This document shows, piece by piece, positions 53,045 to 61,581 of a stretch of DNA of 61,622 nt (position 1 is the first letter of the stretch; every line of letters begins with the position of its first letter). Under the pieces are notes generated by a model. That model did no database searches, was not told the DNA's origin, and was given only the letters and a program-made list of their open reading frames with translations. The stretch comes from Bacteroidia bacterium. GTDB taxonomy: Bacteria; Bacteroidota; Bacteroidia; Bacteroidales; Prolixibacteraceae. Position numbers and translations under genes: made by a program. The stretch spans positions 1 through 61,622 of the forward strand of contig JAPLDT010000010.1 of assembly GCA_026391315.1 (NCBI GenBank), read 5' to 3'.

Positions 53045-53698
53045 ATGGATAACGAGGATATACAAAAAGAGCGATTTCAGGAATGGGTTGAACCGATTAA
53101 GAAACTTTTCTACGCATATGGTTTGAAAAACCTGAGCATGGACGACTTGAGTCGCAGTTTAGGTATATCAAAAAAAACACTCTATACCTATGTAAAGAAC
53201 AAAGAGGACCTGATTGAGAAAATCTTCCTTTACCAGGAGTCAATAGTGTTCAAAATGGGTGAAAAAATTTATGGCGCCTCCATCAATGCCATAGAAAAAC
53301 TATTACGAATCAGCCAGTTGGTGCATGACGAATTGAAACAAATCAACCCTATGATTCAATTCGAAATGAAAAAATATTACCCTGCGATTTTTGAAACCTA
53401 CGTGGAGAAAAAGCGAATCCAGGTGTTTGAGGGGATGAAAATCAATATGCAGCAGGGTATTGAAGAAAAACTTTACAGGGATGACATAAACATTGATGTG
53501 GTTGCCACAATATATCTTAACAGCTTTATAGAACTTCACAATTCAGATATCTGTAAAGTACTGGATGTAAACTTTCTTAAGCTTTTTGAAGTGTTGTTTG
53601 AAAATCATATCAGAGGCATCTCTACCCCTGCCGGTATTGCCTACTTTGAGTCAAGAAAAAACGAAATTCTGGAATATATTAACACCAATAAAAAATAA
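53045..53698 (+). CDS. TetR-family repressor of the RND operon
   Basis: 217 aa from ATG 53045 (GGAG upstream). N-terminal helix-turn-helix: IKKLFYAYGLKNLSMDDLSR, then LGISKKTLYTYVKNKEDLIEK; the remaining ~150 residues form the helical ligand-binding domain. It lies 5 nt before the TolC gene and next to a palindromic operator, so it should sense a compound that the pump exports. Ligand unknown. Confidence 0.87.
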   Translation: MDNEDIQKERFQEWVEPIKKLFYAYGLKNLSMDDLSRSLGISKKTLYTYVKNKEDLIEKIFLYQESIVFKMGEKIYGASINAIEKLLRISQLVHDELKQINPMIQFEMKKYYPAIFETYVEKKRIQVFEGMKINMQQGIEEKLYRDDINIDVVATIYLNSFIELHNSDICKVLDVNFLKLFEVLFENHIRGISTPAGIAYFESRKNEILEYINTNKK

Positions 53699-53703
53699 CA
53701 ACT

Positions 53704-55044
53704 ATGTCATTTTCTTACCGTTATCTAATTTTGATAACCATTTTTTCACTTCTCCTTGGCGCTGGTAATGTGGATGCCCAGGATTCATTGCACATCTCTC
53801 TACAGGAGGCCAGACATCTGGCTTTTGAAAACAACACCAACATCAGGAATTCAAATTTGGATATGGAGATTGCCAGGAAGAAAATCTGGGAAACAACAGC
53901 CATAGGATTGCCGCATGTCGATTCAAAAGCTGCCTACCAATTTCTTCCCAACGTCCCCTCTTTGCCTCCCGGTACCATGGGACCGGGTACACCGGCAGTT
54001 GAACTCGGTGTCAAGAACAATGCAACTTTCGATGTAACTGCCTCTCAACTTATTTTCAACGGATCCTATCTGGTTGGATTAAAAGCCATGAAGACCCTTT
54101 ACCAGCAAACGAACGAGAATACAGAGAAAATAGTGCAGGATGTCAATGAATCAGTCATTAACACCTATTATATGATTCTCGTAGGTGAAGAGAGCCTTAA
54201 AAATCTTCAGAAGAATCTCGACAACGTGAATAAAACGCGATATGAGATAACTGAAATGAACAAACAAGGATTTGTCGAAAAAACCGATGTCGACCAACTC
54301 GAACTTACAGCCAATAACCTGAAGAATGCCATGAATCAGGTAAAAGGGAATTTAGATGTAGCCAACAGGCTTCTTAAAATTATCCTTGGTCTGGATGTAA
54401 ACAAAAATGTGGTTTTGACCGAATCACTTACTGCCGGACATGCACTTCCGGTGGTTGTAAACTCATTGGTCAATGAGTCTTTTAACATCGATAAAAATAT
54501 TGATTACCGGATCATTAAAACGGCTACTACCCTTTCAAAACTCGAATACCAAAATGCCATAGCAGCCTATATGCCAGTGATCTCAGGATTCTATAGCCAT
54601 ACAGAAAAAGTGAACAAACCCGCATTTGATTTTACAGTAAAAGATATATTTGGAATTAATTTGAGTCTGCCGATTTTCAGCAGCGGACAAAGAATGGCTG
54701 TCGTTTCCCAGAAAAAGCTGGCTATCAGTAAAATGGATAATACCAAACAGCTTGTCTACAACAACCTGATGATGCAGGCAGATCAGTTTCAGACAGATTT
54801 AAAGCTTAAATATGAGAAGTACGAAATACAAGAGAAGAGTCTGGCGCTTTCTGACGAGATATACCAGCGTACCCTCGAAAAGTATAAAAACGGAGTATCA
54901 TCCAGCATGGATCTGACAACTACCCAGAATCAATATCTGACAGGTCTTTCCAGTTATTATCAGAGTATATATGATCTGGTAATAGCAAAGACCAAATTGG
55001 AAAAATTGTACAACATCAATCAGGAAATCAATAAAAAACAGTAA
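53704..55044 (+). CDS. TolC-family outer-membrane efflux protein
   Basis: 446 aa with a signal peptide (LILITIFSLLLGAGNVDAQ). Two related coiled-coil halves (SLQEARHLAFENNTNIRNSNLD and TKTTLE-type repeats in TKVDQLELTANNLKNAM and SMDLTTTQNQYL) form the trimeric export duct. The duct links to the RND pump encoded two genes on. The adaptor gene starts one base after its stop. Confidence 0.87.
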   Translation: MSFSYRYLILITIFSLLLGAGNVDAQDSLHISLQEARHLAFENNTNIRNSNLDMEIARKKIWETTAIGLPHVDSKAAYQFLPNVPSLPPGTMGPGTPAVELGVKNNATFDVTASQLIFNGSYLVGLKAMKTLYQQTNENTEKIVQDVNESVINTYYMILVGEESLKNLQKNLDNVNKTRYEITEMNKQGFVEKTDVDQLELTANNLKNAMNQVKGNLDVANRLLKIILGLDVNKNVVLTESLTAGHALPVVVNSLVNESFNIDKNIDYRIIKTATTLSKLEYQNAIAAYMPVISGFYSHTEKVNKPAFDFTVKDIFGINLSLPIFSSGQRMAVVSQKKLAISKMDNTKQLVYNNLMMQADQFQTDLKLKYEKYEIQEKSLALSDEIYQRTLEKYKNGVSSSMDLTTTQNQYLTGLSSYYQSIYDLVIAKTKLEKLYNINQEINKKQ

Positions 55045-55045
55045 T

Positions 55046-56161
55046 ATGAAAAACGCATTATTTACCCTGGTCATCCTTGCCGCACTGGTCTCTTGCAATC
55101 AAAGCAACGACAAAAAAGGAGAATTGGAAAAATTAAAAACAGAACGTGAAGTTCTGAATACCAAAATTTCAAAACTCGAGGCTGAAGTGAACCCTAGTCA
55201 ACAAAAAGTTGAAAAAGCTATTCAGGTAAAGATTTCAAAACTAGAAACCACCCCTTTTAATCACTTTGTCGAAATTCAAGGTGTAGTTGATGGCGATCAA
55301 AACGTTTCGGTTAGCCCACAAATAGGCGGAATTGTAACCAATGTTTATGTCAGGGAGGGTTCGGTTGTCAAAAAAGGTCAAATTCTGGCTACACTCGATG
55401 CGGAAGTACTTAAACAATCGGTCGAAGAGGTCAAAACTCAGCTCGATATGGCCAATATCATTTATGAGAAGCAGAAAAACTTATGGGACAAGAAAATTGG
55501 TAGTGAAGTTCAGTTTCTTCAGGCCAAGACAAGCAAAGAGTCACTTGAAAGAAGAATCAAAACTTTGCAGGAACAAATCTCCATGGCCAATGTCATCTCT
55601 CCCATCAATGGGTCTGTCGAAAGTGTTCCCTTGAAAGTAGGACAAATGGCATCTCCCGGATTACCTACTTCAGTTATTAGGGTCATCAATATGTCTTCTG
55701 CCAAAGTAACGGCTGAAGTTTCCGAAAATTTTGCATCTAGGATTAAAAATGGCAACCAGGCTTTTGTACGCTTTCCAGATTTCGGAAAAGAGATTGAATC
55801 GAAACTGAGCTTTACCAGTCGCTTCATTGATCCTTCCAACCGAACTTTTAAAGTTGAATGCCGCTTTTCAACAAATGAGTTTGAGCTGAGGGCCAATATG
55901 ATTGCCTATGTAAAAATAAAAGATTACACCAGCGAGGCAGCATTGGTTCTTCCGGTAAACATTGTCCAGAGCAACCAGTCTGGAAAATTTGTATACGTTG
56001 CCGTGAAACAAGGTGATAAATTTTCAGTCGTTCGTAAAATGGTTACTACCGGAATGGATTACAATGGAGAGACAGAAATTATTTCAGGGCTTAATGCGGG
56101 TGATCAGGTTATTACTGCCGGATACCAGAACCTGAAAGAGGGAGAAGCTGTCATTTTCTAA
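55046..56161 (+). CDS. RND periplasmic adaptor (membrane-fusion lipoprotein)
   Basis: 371 aa; lipoprotein signal (LVILAALVSCNQS). A coiled-coil (ELEKLKTEREVLNTKISKLEAE) sits unusually early, before the lipoyl half VSPQIGGIVTNVYVREGSVVKKGQILATLD; the hairpin, the second lipoyl half (VISPINGSVESVPLKVGQ) and a beta-barrel with membrane-proximal domain follow. It couples the inner-membrane pump to TolC. Third gene of the TetR operon; the pump gene follows after 18 nt. Confidence 0.87.
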   Translation: MKNALFTLVILAALVSCNQSNDKKGELEKLKTEREVLNTKISKLEAEVNPSQQKVEKAIQVKISKLETTPFNHFVEIQGVVDGDQNVSVSPQIGGIVTNVYVREGSVVKKGQILATLDAEVLKQSVEEVKTQLDMANIIYEKQKNLWDKKIGSEVQFLQAKTSKESLERRIKTLQEQISMANVISPINGSVESVPLKVGQMASPGLPTSVIRVINMSSAKVTAEVSENFASRIKNGNQAFVRFPDFGKEIESKLSFTSRFIDPSNRTFKVECRFSTNEFELRANMIAYVKIKDYTSEAALVLPVNIVQSNQSGKFVYVAVKQGDKFSVVRKMVTTGMDYNGETEIISGLNAGDQVITAGYQNLKEGEAVIF

Positions 56162-56179
56162 TCGACAAATAAAAAAAAC

Positions 56180-59100
56180 ATGTCAAAAGATAAATCCTTT
56201 ATCAAAGAATTTTTTGCAACCAGCTGGGCTGTAGATAACAAGACGAGTATTTATGTGCTTGCCTTTATCATCTCGATACTGGGAATGATCAACTATTACC
56301 AGATCCCAAAGGAGCAATTTCCTGAGGTGGTAATTCCATACATTATCGTTAATTCTCCCTATCCGGGTACTTCACCTGTTGATATTGAGAACCTGATCAC
56401 CCGACCGATCGAAAAACAGTTAAAATCCATCGCAGATGTGAAGAAAATCACCAGCAACTCTGTGCAGGACTTTTCTTCTATCATCGTCGAATTCTATCCG
56501 AATGTCGCAGTTGAAACAGCCAAACAGCGTGTCAGGGATGCTGTCGATAAATCGAAAAAGGATTTGCCCAACGATTTACCCGATCAGCCTCAGATTATGG
56601 ACGTCAACCTGGCTGAGTTTCCGGTTATGTATATCAATATCTCAGGAAATTACGACCTCGATAAACTCAAGAAATTCGCAGATATTGTTCAGGATAAGGT
56701 CGAAGGTGTGAAGGAAATTACCCGTGTTGACATTGTGGGGGCTTTGGAACGTGAAATTCAGATCAATGCCGATATTTTCAAAATGCAGGCCGCACGTGTC
56801 ACATTTGCAGACATTGAGAGCGCTGTTGCACGTGAGAATTTAACTATTTCCGGAGGTACCCTGACCCTGAACGGCACAAAAAATTCTGTCCGGCTAAAAG
56901 GACAATTCGAAACTGTCCAGAATGTGCACGACATCGTTGTTCATGCTTCCGGAGGTGCCTATATCAAACTGAGTGACATTGCTGAAATCAAGGATGATTT
57001 TAAGGAACAGGAGAGCTTTTCCCGTTTGGATGGCAAAAACGTCATCACCCTCAATGTCATCAAAAAGGCAGGCACCAATCTGCTCGATGCTTCCGACCAG
57101 ATCAAGGATATCGTCGCAAGTGTAAAAGGGAAAGAACTGCCGGATGATATTACAATGACAATATCAGGAGATCAAAGTGTCAGAACCCGCAATACGCTTG
57201 AAGAACTGAACAACACAATTATTATCGGCTTCATACTGGTAACCATCGTGCTAATGTTCTTCATGGGATTTACCAATGCCTTTTTTGTAGGACTATCTGT
57301 ACCACTTTCCATGGCCATCGCCTACCTGGTCATTCCAAACATCGGATTTACAATGAACATGATCGTCATGTTCGCTTTTATTTTTGCCCTGGGAATTGTG
57401 GTGGATGATGCCATTGTGGTCATAGAAAACACCCATAGGATGCACAAGAACCACCATGATATCCGGGTGGCAGCCAAACTGGCGGCTGGGGAGGTATTTC
57501 TGCCAATTCTTTCGGGAACGCTTACGACGCTGGCTCCCTTCTTTCCTTTGGCATTCTGGCCGGGCATCGTAGGTCAATTCATGCATTATCTACCTGTCAC
57601 ATTGATAATCACACTGTTTGCATCTTTGTTTGTTGCTTATATCTTTAACCCGGTCTTTGCTGTTTCTTTCATGGCGCATGAATACGATTCAGATGAGAAG
57701 GCCGAGTGGAAAAACACAAAGAAGATTTTACTCGGGATGTTTGGTTTGGCAGTGGTTTTCTATCTTTTCAAATCATACGGGATCGGTAACTTCATTGTAT
57801 TTGCTATCCTTATGGTTTTCCTGTATCACTATACCATCAGATACTGGATCAAATCCTTCCAGGATCAATTCTGGCCAAAGATGATGGCTGCCTACGAACG
57901 CCAGTTGCGATGGATGTTGCAAGGGTTCCGTCCGTTATATATGCTTGGGGCAATGACCGTTCTTTTCATCTTTACCATTGTTTTGACCGGAATAGTCAAA
58001 CCTACCGTGTTATTTTTTCCCAACAGTGATCCAAGTACTGTCATGGTTTATATCAAGATGCCGGGAGGCACAGACCAGAATGTGACCGACAGCGTAACAA
58101 GAATAGCTGAGCGGCGAGTTTATCTGGCCATCGGACAACACAATCCGGATGTGGAATCAATCATCTCCAACGTAACCATCGGGGCTGAAGAAGAAGGGTT
58201 TGCAAGTGCCGGAAAACCGTACAACAAAGGTAAAATCTCAGTCAATTTTGTTGAAAGCAAAAGCAGGACAACAGGAATCTCCACTACAAAATATATGGAG
58301 AAAATACGGGAATCAGTGGCTGATATTGCAGGAGCAGAAATTACTGTTGGCAAAACCAAAATGGGCCCTCCCACCGGTAAGCCTATCAATATAGAAGTTA
58401 CCAGCGAACACATGGACGAACTGGTGGCAGATGCTTATGGGTTCCGCAATTACCTCGATTCCCTGAATATCCCTGGTGTGGAAGAGCTAAAAACCGACTT
58501 TGAACCCAATTCACCCGAAATTATGATCGACATTGACCGCGACAGGGCCCAAAGAGCCGGTCTGTCTACGGGACAGATTGGAATGGAACTCAGGACAGCC
58601 CTCTTCGGCAAAGAGATCTCTAAATTCAAAGAAGATGAGGATGAGTACCCTATCACTTTACGCTACTCAAAACTGACGCGCGAAAATATCAATTCGCTGA
58701 TCAACCTCGTCATCACCTACCGGGATATGAACTCCGGACAGATCAGAACGGTTCCACTGACAACTGTGGCCAAAATTCACTACTCAAGCTCTTACGCAGG
58801 CATTAAACGCCTGGATCAAAAACGTGTTATTACGATCTACTCCAATGTTTTAACAGGTTATTCGCCCAATAATATTGTGCCTAAAATAAAGGCTTTAGCC
58901 AACCAGTATCATTTACATCCGGGTACGATCATTAAACTCACAGGAGAACAGGAGGACCAGGCTGAAACCATAAGCTTCCTGATGAAAGCCATGATTATCG
59001 CGCTTGGAATGATTTTCTTCATTCTGATTTCCCAGTTCAATTCCGTCAGTAAGACCATCATCATTTTGAGCGAAGTCATATTCAGTATTATCGGTGTATT

Positions 59101-59569
59101 GCTCGGAGTCATCGTCTTCCGCATGGATCTGGTGATTATGATGACTGGCTTAGGTGTGGTTGCGTTGGGTGGCATTGTTGTTCGAAATGGAATATTGATT
59201 GTTGAATTCTGCGACGAAATGAAAAAACGCGGAATGAAAACAAGGGATGCCATTGTTCAGGCAGGTAAAACGAGGATTACGCCTGTTGTCCTTACAGCCT
59301 CTGCAACAATCCTGGGTCTTATTCCATTGGCAGTTGGATTGAATATCAACTTTGAAACGCTCTTCACCCATTTTAATCCGCATCTTTTTATCGGCGGTGA
59401 CAATGTTGCCTTCTGGGGACCGCTTTCGTGGACAATCATCTTTGGATTGAGCTTTGCGACATTCCTGACGCTGCTTTTCGTTCCGGCGCTCTATTACATG
59501 GATTATATCATCCGGATCAAGAATCGCAGAAGAAAAAATCTAAAGAAAATAAAGGCCATCAATAGCTAA
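56180..59569 (+). CDS. RND-family efflux pump, inner-membrane subunit
   Basis: 1129 aa with the RND plan: a first helix, a large periplasmic loop, six helices (EELNNTIIIGFILVTIVLMF, FALGIVVDDAIVVIENTHRM with the paired acidic residues of helix 4), a second loop, and five more helices (GVVALGGIVVRNGILIVEFCDE). It belongs to the HAE1-like proton antiporters that expel hydrophobic drugs. The region between residues 500 and 600 has an extra charged loop and two additional hydrophobic segments. Last gene of the TetR-TolC-adaptor-pump operon. Confidence 0.9.
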   Translation: MSKDKSFIKEFFATSWAVDNKTSIYVLAFIISILGMINYYQIPKEQFPEVVIPYIIVNSPYPGTSPVDIENLITRPIEKQLKSIADVKKITSNSVQDFSSIIVEFYPNVAVETAKQRVRDAVDKSKKDLPNDLPDQPQIMDVNLAEFPVMYINISGNYDLDKLKKFADIVQDKVEGVKEITRVDIVGALEREIQINADIFKMQAARVTFADIESAVARENLTISGGTLTLNGTKNSVRLKGQFETVQNVHDIVVHASGGAYIKLSDIAEIKDDFKEQESFSRLDGKNVITLNVIKKAGTNLLDASDQIKDIVASVKGKELPDDITMTISGDQSVRTRNTLEELNNTIIIGFILVTIVLMFFMGFTNAFFVGLSVPLSMAIAYLVIPNIGFTMNMIVMFAFIFALGIVVDDAIVVIENTHRMHKNHHDIRVAAKLAAGEVFLPILSGTLTTLAPFFPLAFWPGIVGQFMHYLPVTLIITLFASLFVAYIFNPVFAVSFMAHEYDSDEKAEWKNTKKILLGMFGLAVVFYLFKSYGIGNFIVFAILMVFLYHYTIRYWIKSFQDQFWPKMMAAYERQLRWMLQGFRPLYMLGAMTVLFIFTIVLTGIVKPTVLFFPNSDPSTVMVYIKMPGGTDQNVTDSVTRIAERRVYLAIGQHNPDVESIISNVTIGAEEEGFASAGKPYNKGKISVNFVESKSRTTGISTTKYMEKIRESVADIAGAEITVGKTKMGPPTGKPINIEVTSEHMDELVADAYGFRNYLDSLNIPGVEELKTDFEPNSPEIMIDIDRDRAQRAGLSTGQIGMELRTALFGKEISKFKEDEDEYPITLRYSKLTRENINSLINLVITYRDMNSGQIRTVPLTTVAKIHYSSSYAGIKRLDQKRVITIYSNVLTGYSPNNIVPKIKALANQYHLHPGTIIKLTGEQEDQAETISFLMKAMIIALGMIFFILISQFNSVSKTIIILSEVIFSIIGVLLGVIVFRMDLVIMMTGLGVVALGGIVVRNGILIVEFCDEMKKRGMKTRDAIVQAGKTRITPVVLTASATILGLIPLAVGLNINFETLFTHFNPHLFIGGDNVAFWGPLSWTIIFGLSFATFLTLLFVPALYYMDYIIRIKNRRRKNLKKIKAINS

Positions 59570-59590
59570 TTGATTTTGAAATAGATAGAC

Positions 59591-59629
59591 AATACAAAAG
59601 GGCTTCCAGGTTGGAAGCCCTTTTGTATT
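59591..59629 (+). terminator. Terminator of the RND operon
   Basis: Perfect 18-bp arms (59591-59608 and 59612-59629) with a 3-nt loop; GC-rich core GGGCTTCC with TTTTGTATT following. Confidence 0.85.
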
Positions 59630-59732
59630 TGATAGATCCCTGCCATTGATTTCAATCCCAAAGAAATTGGGAGTAGAAAGTGTATTACTATCCACATCTT
59701 AATGAACCGCAGTATACGAGAACCGCCTGGTT

Positions 59733-59756
59733 TACCCTGAGGCCTGTCGAAGGGTA
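59733..59756 (-). repeat. Dispersed palindromic repeat, copy 2
   Basis: TACCCT at one end and AGGGTA at the other make an imperfect palindrome. On the minus strand its centre reads CCCTTCGACAGGCCTCAGGG, matching 29656-29675 at both ends. It lies in the spacer between the RND terminator and the HepT gene. Confidence 0.6.
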
Positions 59757-59819
59757 CAGTGGTGTGAGAGGCGCCCCCGGTCAGTCCTTGCTGGGGAGAC
59801 CCGTCTACTAGATTTAGTA

Positions 59820-60170
59820 TTATATGGCTTTATTATTGTTAATTATTGAATCCAACCTATCAATCATTTCATCCAAATATGTTTCTACTATATTCCAAAC
59901 AATCTCATAATCAATCCCAAAATAATCATGTACAATACGATTACGAAAACCTCGTATTCTTTTCCATTCAATTGCTGGATTCTGATCTCTAAAATCGGGG
60001 TCTATTCTATTTGCGGCTTCTCCAATTATTTCAAAATTCCTAACAACAGCATCAATGGTCTTGTTATCCATTAGAAATTCCTTATAATCAAAACCTTTTG
60101 TATATTGCTTAATCTTCTGTGCGGATTGCAACATATCATCTAACAACAACTGCGTATCACGCTTAGACAT
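59820..60170 (-). CDS. hepT: HepT-like HEPN toxin (DUF86)
   Basis: 116 aa, all helical, with the HEPN RNase motif RX4HXY in GFRNRIVHDYFG (R76, H81, Y83). In HepT/MntA systems the toxin cuts RNA, including tRNA, and is silenced when the partner adds AMP to the tyrosine. The start overlaps the end of the nucleotidyltransferase gene by 8 nt, the usual order and spacing for this pair. All key residues are kept. Confidence 0.85.
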   Translation of the reverse strand: MSKRDTQLLLDDMLQSAQKIKQYTKGFDYKEFLMDNKTIDAVVRNFEIIGEAANRIDPDFRDQNPAIEWKRIRGFRNRIVHDYFGIDYEIVWNIVETYLDEMIDRLDSIINNNKAI

Positions 60171-60453
60171 AAATTAAATCTGAATCGATTGATTCTAAAT
60201 ATTTCTCTTTAATTCCATTTTTTGAAACTAAATCCACTTTGAATCCAACAATGCTTTCCAAGTCCTCAGCTAAATCTATGAATCTTATACCTATCTTATC
60301 CGAAAACTCAACTAGAATATCCAAATCACTGGAATCTTTATTTTCTCTTCTTGAATATGATCCAAAAATTGCCATCGATTTAAGGGGATAATCATGAAAT
60401 AATCTTACTTTATGAGTTCCCAACGTATACTGGATGTCTTGTAATGTTCTCAT
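60163..60453 (-). CDS. mntA: MntA-like minimal nucleotidyltransferase antitoxin
   Basis: 96 aa. The GSX10DXD motif is intact: G31-S32, then D43-L-D45, with a third acidic residue in FKVDLVS. Such proteins AMPylate the HEPN toxin on its tyrosine to neutralise it. Located 79 nt after the end of the structured attC-like element at 60532-60665 on the same strand. Confidence 0.85.
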   Translation of the reverse strand: MRTLQDIQYTLGTHKVRLFHDYPLKSMAIFGSYSRRENKDSSDLDILVEFSDKIGIRFIDLAEDLESIVGFKVDLVSKNGIKEKYLESIDSDLIYV

Positions 60454-60531
60454 AATTCAAATATACCATTTTTTCGATCATAAAAATCATCTTCCAAAAC
60501 CTTGAATCGTCGGAATTCTTTTTCGCCATTA

Positions 60532-60665
60532 GCCCTAACGTTCCGAGGCTAGGAGCAGGAGCGGGTTGCGAGCTGCGAAAGTGTCCGCAAGGACAATTTC
60601 GCCAACGTGTTTGCCGGATGGTTTCGCACTTAAGCCGCTATTGCTCCATAGCCTTTGTTAGTGGC
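60532..60665 (-). other. attC-like structured recombination site
   Basis: 134 bp with outer sequences that read, on the minus strand, GCCACTAAC at the start (60665-60657) and GTTAGGGC at the end (60539-60532). Inner complementary boxes: GGCTAGGAGCA at 60547-60557 and TGCTCCATAGCC at 60642-60653, and a hairpin GCGAAA/TTTCGC with TGTCC/GGACA around GCAA. This is the plan of integron attC sites: two outer core sites and two inner boxes that fold in one strand. Core sequences deviate from the strict consensus RYYYAAC...GTTRRRY and no integrase is in the window, so the call is tentative. Confidence 0.5.
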
Positions 60666-60700
60666 TGGCGTTCCACTCCAGGAAAACCTAATTATTGGAG

Positions 60701-60871
60701 TTAGGCATTGATTTTTCTACGTTGAGCTACCTTCGTACTTCTAACTTGTTTCTTTGCACCCAACAATTTATGAGCTTTTATATATTCACTGATAACTTTC
60801 TCTTCTTCTTTTGTCATGGGATCTTGTCCTCCAATAAAATCCACATCAAGCTCTGCAGGTTTACGTTTCAT
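60701..60871 (-). CDS. 56-aa basic protein coupled to the GNAT-like gene
   Basis: A short gene encoding 56 residues, starting MKRKPAELDVDFIGGQDPM and ending in a Lys/Arg-rich tail (KKQVRSTKVAQRRKINA). Its ATG overlaps the stop codon of the GNAT-like gene (ATGA at 60868-60871), so both proteins are probably made in a fixed ratio. I recall similar small proteins in Bacteroidota with the conserved core DFIGGQxPxTKEEExxIS. The size, charge and coupling suit an antitoxin or partner of the larger protein. Function not established. Confidence 0.75.
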   Translation of the reverse strand: MKRKPAELDVDFIGGQDPMTKEEEKVISEYIKAHKLLGAKKQVRSTKVAQRRKINA

Positions 60872-61395
60872 TTTGGAAAATATTTATTGATGAGTTTTAA
60901 TGCTGCTTGGGTATCAATTATCATTATTCGTCCACCGATATGTATGGCACCTAATGTGTCAATATAGTGCTGAACAAGTTGCGTCTTTGAGATAAAGGAA
61001 ACATTTCCTTCGTGTCCCCGCTGGAAAGCAAGTTTACAAGCAAAAGCAACTAAGTTGCCTGGAACCCCAGCATAAACTTTAGTTTTACCTTTGTTAAATG
61101 GCGCACTCTCAACCAAGTGCATGTAAACATGGTCAGACTTTATTTCTAAACTTACTAATCCTTGAATGACCGATTGGTTGTTTACTATTGTCAGTTTGTA
61201 AACGTCTTTCTCAGGTTGTTTAAACTCTGATTTCCAGTTAAACTGCCAGCCATTCTTCTTGGTTACTGTTTTGAGGTCCGCAATTGAAATAATTGTGATA
61301 TCAGTTGCAAAACTGTCGCCAGTCACAACATTTTCAATCGAGTTTGTCAATTTGTCAACCTCAAAATCAAGCCCTATTCGTTCGCGCCTCTTCAC
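60868..61395 (-). CDS. GNAT-fold acetyltransferase-like protein in a cassette
   Basis: 175 aa. The C-terminal half looks like a GNAT fold: KVYAGVPGNLVAFACKLAF for the acetyl-CoA loop and following helix, NVSFISKTQLVQHYIDTLGA for the next strand and helix, and GGRIMIIDTQAA for the last strand. The first half is beta-rich with no clear family. It is followed by the coupled 56-aa gene and then by an attC-like element; 80 nt upstream of its start is the boundary 9-mer at 61476-61484. Toxins of this fold (tRNA acetylases) have a similar layout, but there the antitoxin usually comes first. Toxin role is inference. Confidence 0.65.
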   Translation of the reverse strand: MKRRERIGLDFEVDKLTNSIENVVTGDSFATDITIISIADLKTVTKKNGWQFNWKSEFKQPEKDVYKLTIVNNQSVIQGLVSLEIKSDHVYMHLVESAPFNKGKTKVYAGVPGNLVAFACKLAFQRGHEGNVSFISKTQLVQHYIDTLGAIHIGGRIMIIDTQAALKLINKYFPK

Positions 61396-61475
61396 TAATC
61401 AAAGATACTAAATAAGGGTTAAATGTACTCATCTGCAGTCCGAAAGTTTCAAATTTGCACATGTCTTCTACGCTT

Positions 61476-61484
61476 GCCACTAAC
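61476..61484. other. Upstream boundary of the gene cassette
   Basis: GCCACTAAC on the plus strand, i.e. GTTAGTGGC on the minus strand. It is the exact complement of the 9-mer that begins the attC-like element on the other side of the two genes (60657-60665 reads GTTAGTGGC on the plus strand). In an integron cassette the first bases and the first core of its own attC come from one circular site and must be complementary, as seen here. Confidence 0.5.
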
Positions 61485-61581
61485 GTATTAGCGTTTTATT
61501 TAACGTTTCCCCAAATTTATGTAAAATATAGTTGAGAGGCAAATTGTTAAGTTGAATTATTCGAAGAAGAGAAGAGGGGAA

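Noticed and set aside
59640-59819. tRNA gene or attC-like site after hepT
   Set aside because: No cloverleaf, no GCCCTAAC core and no paired inner boxes could be found by eye.
60695-60967. 90-codon plus-strand frame over the 56-aa gene
   Set aside because: It is the antisense of the two coupled minus-strand genes, which have better start, overlap and sequence character.
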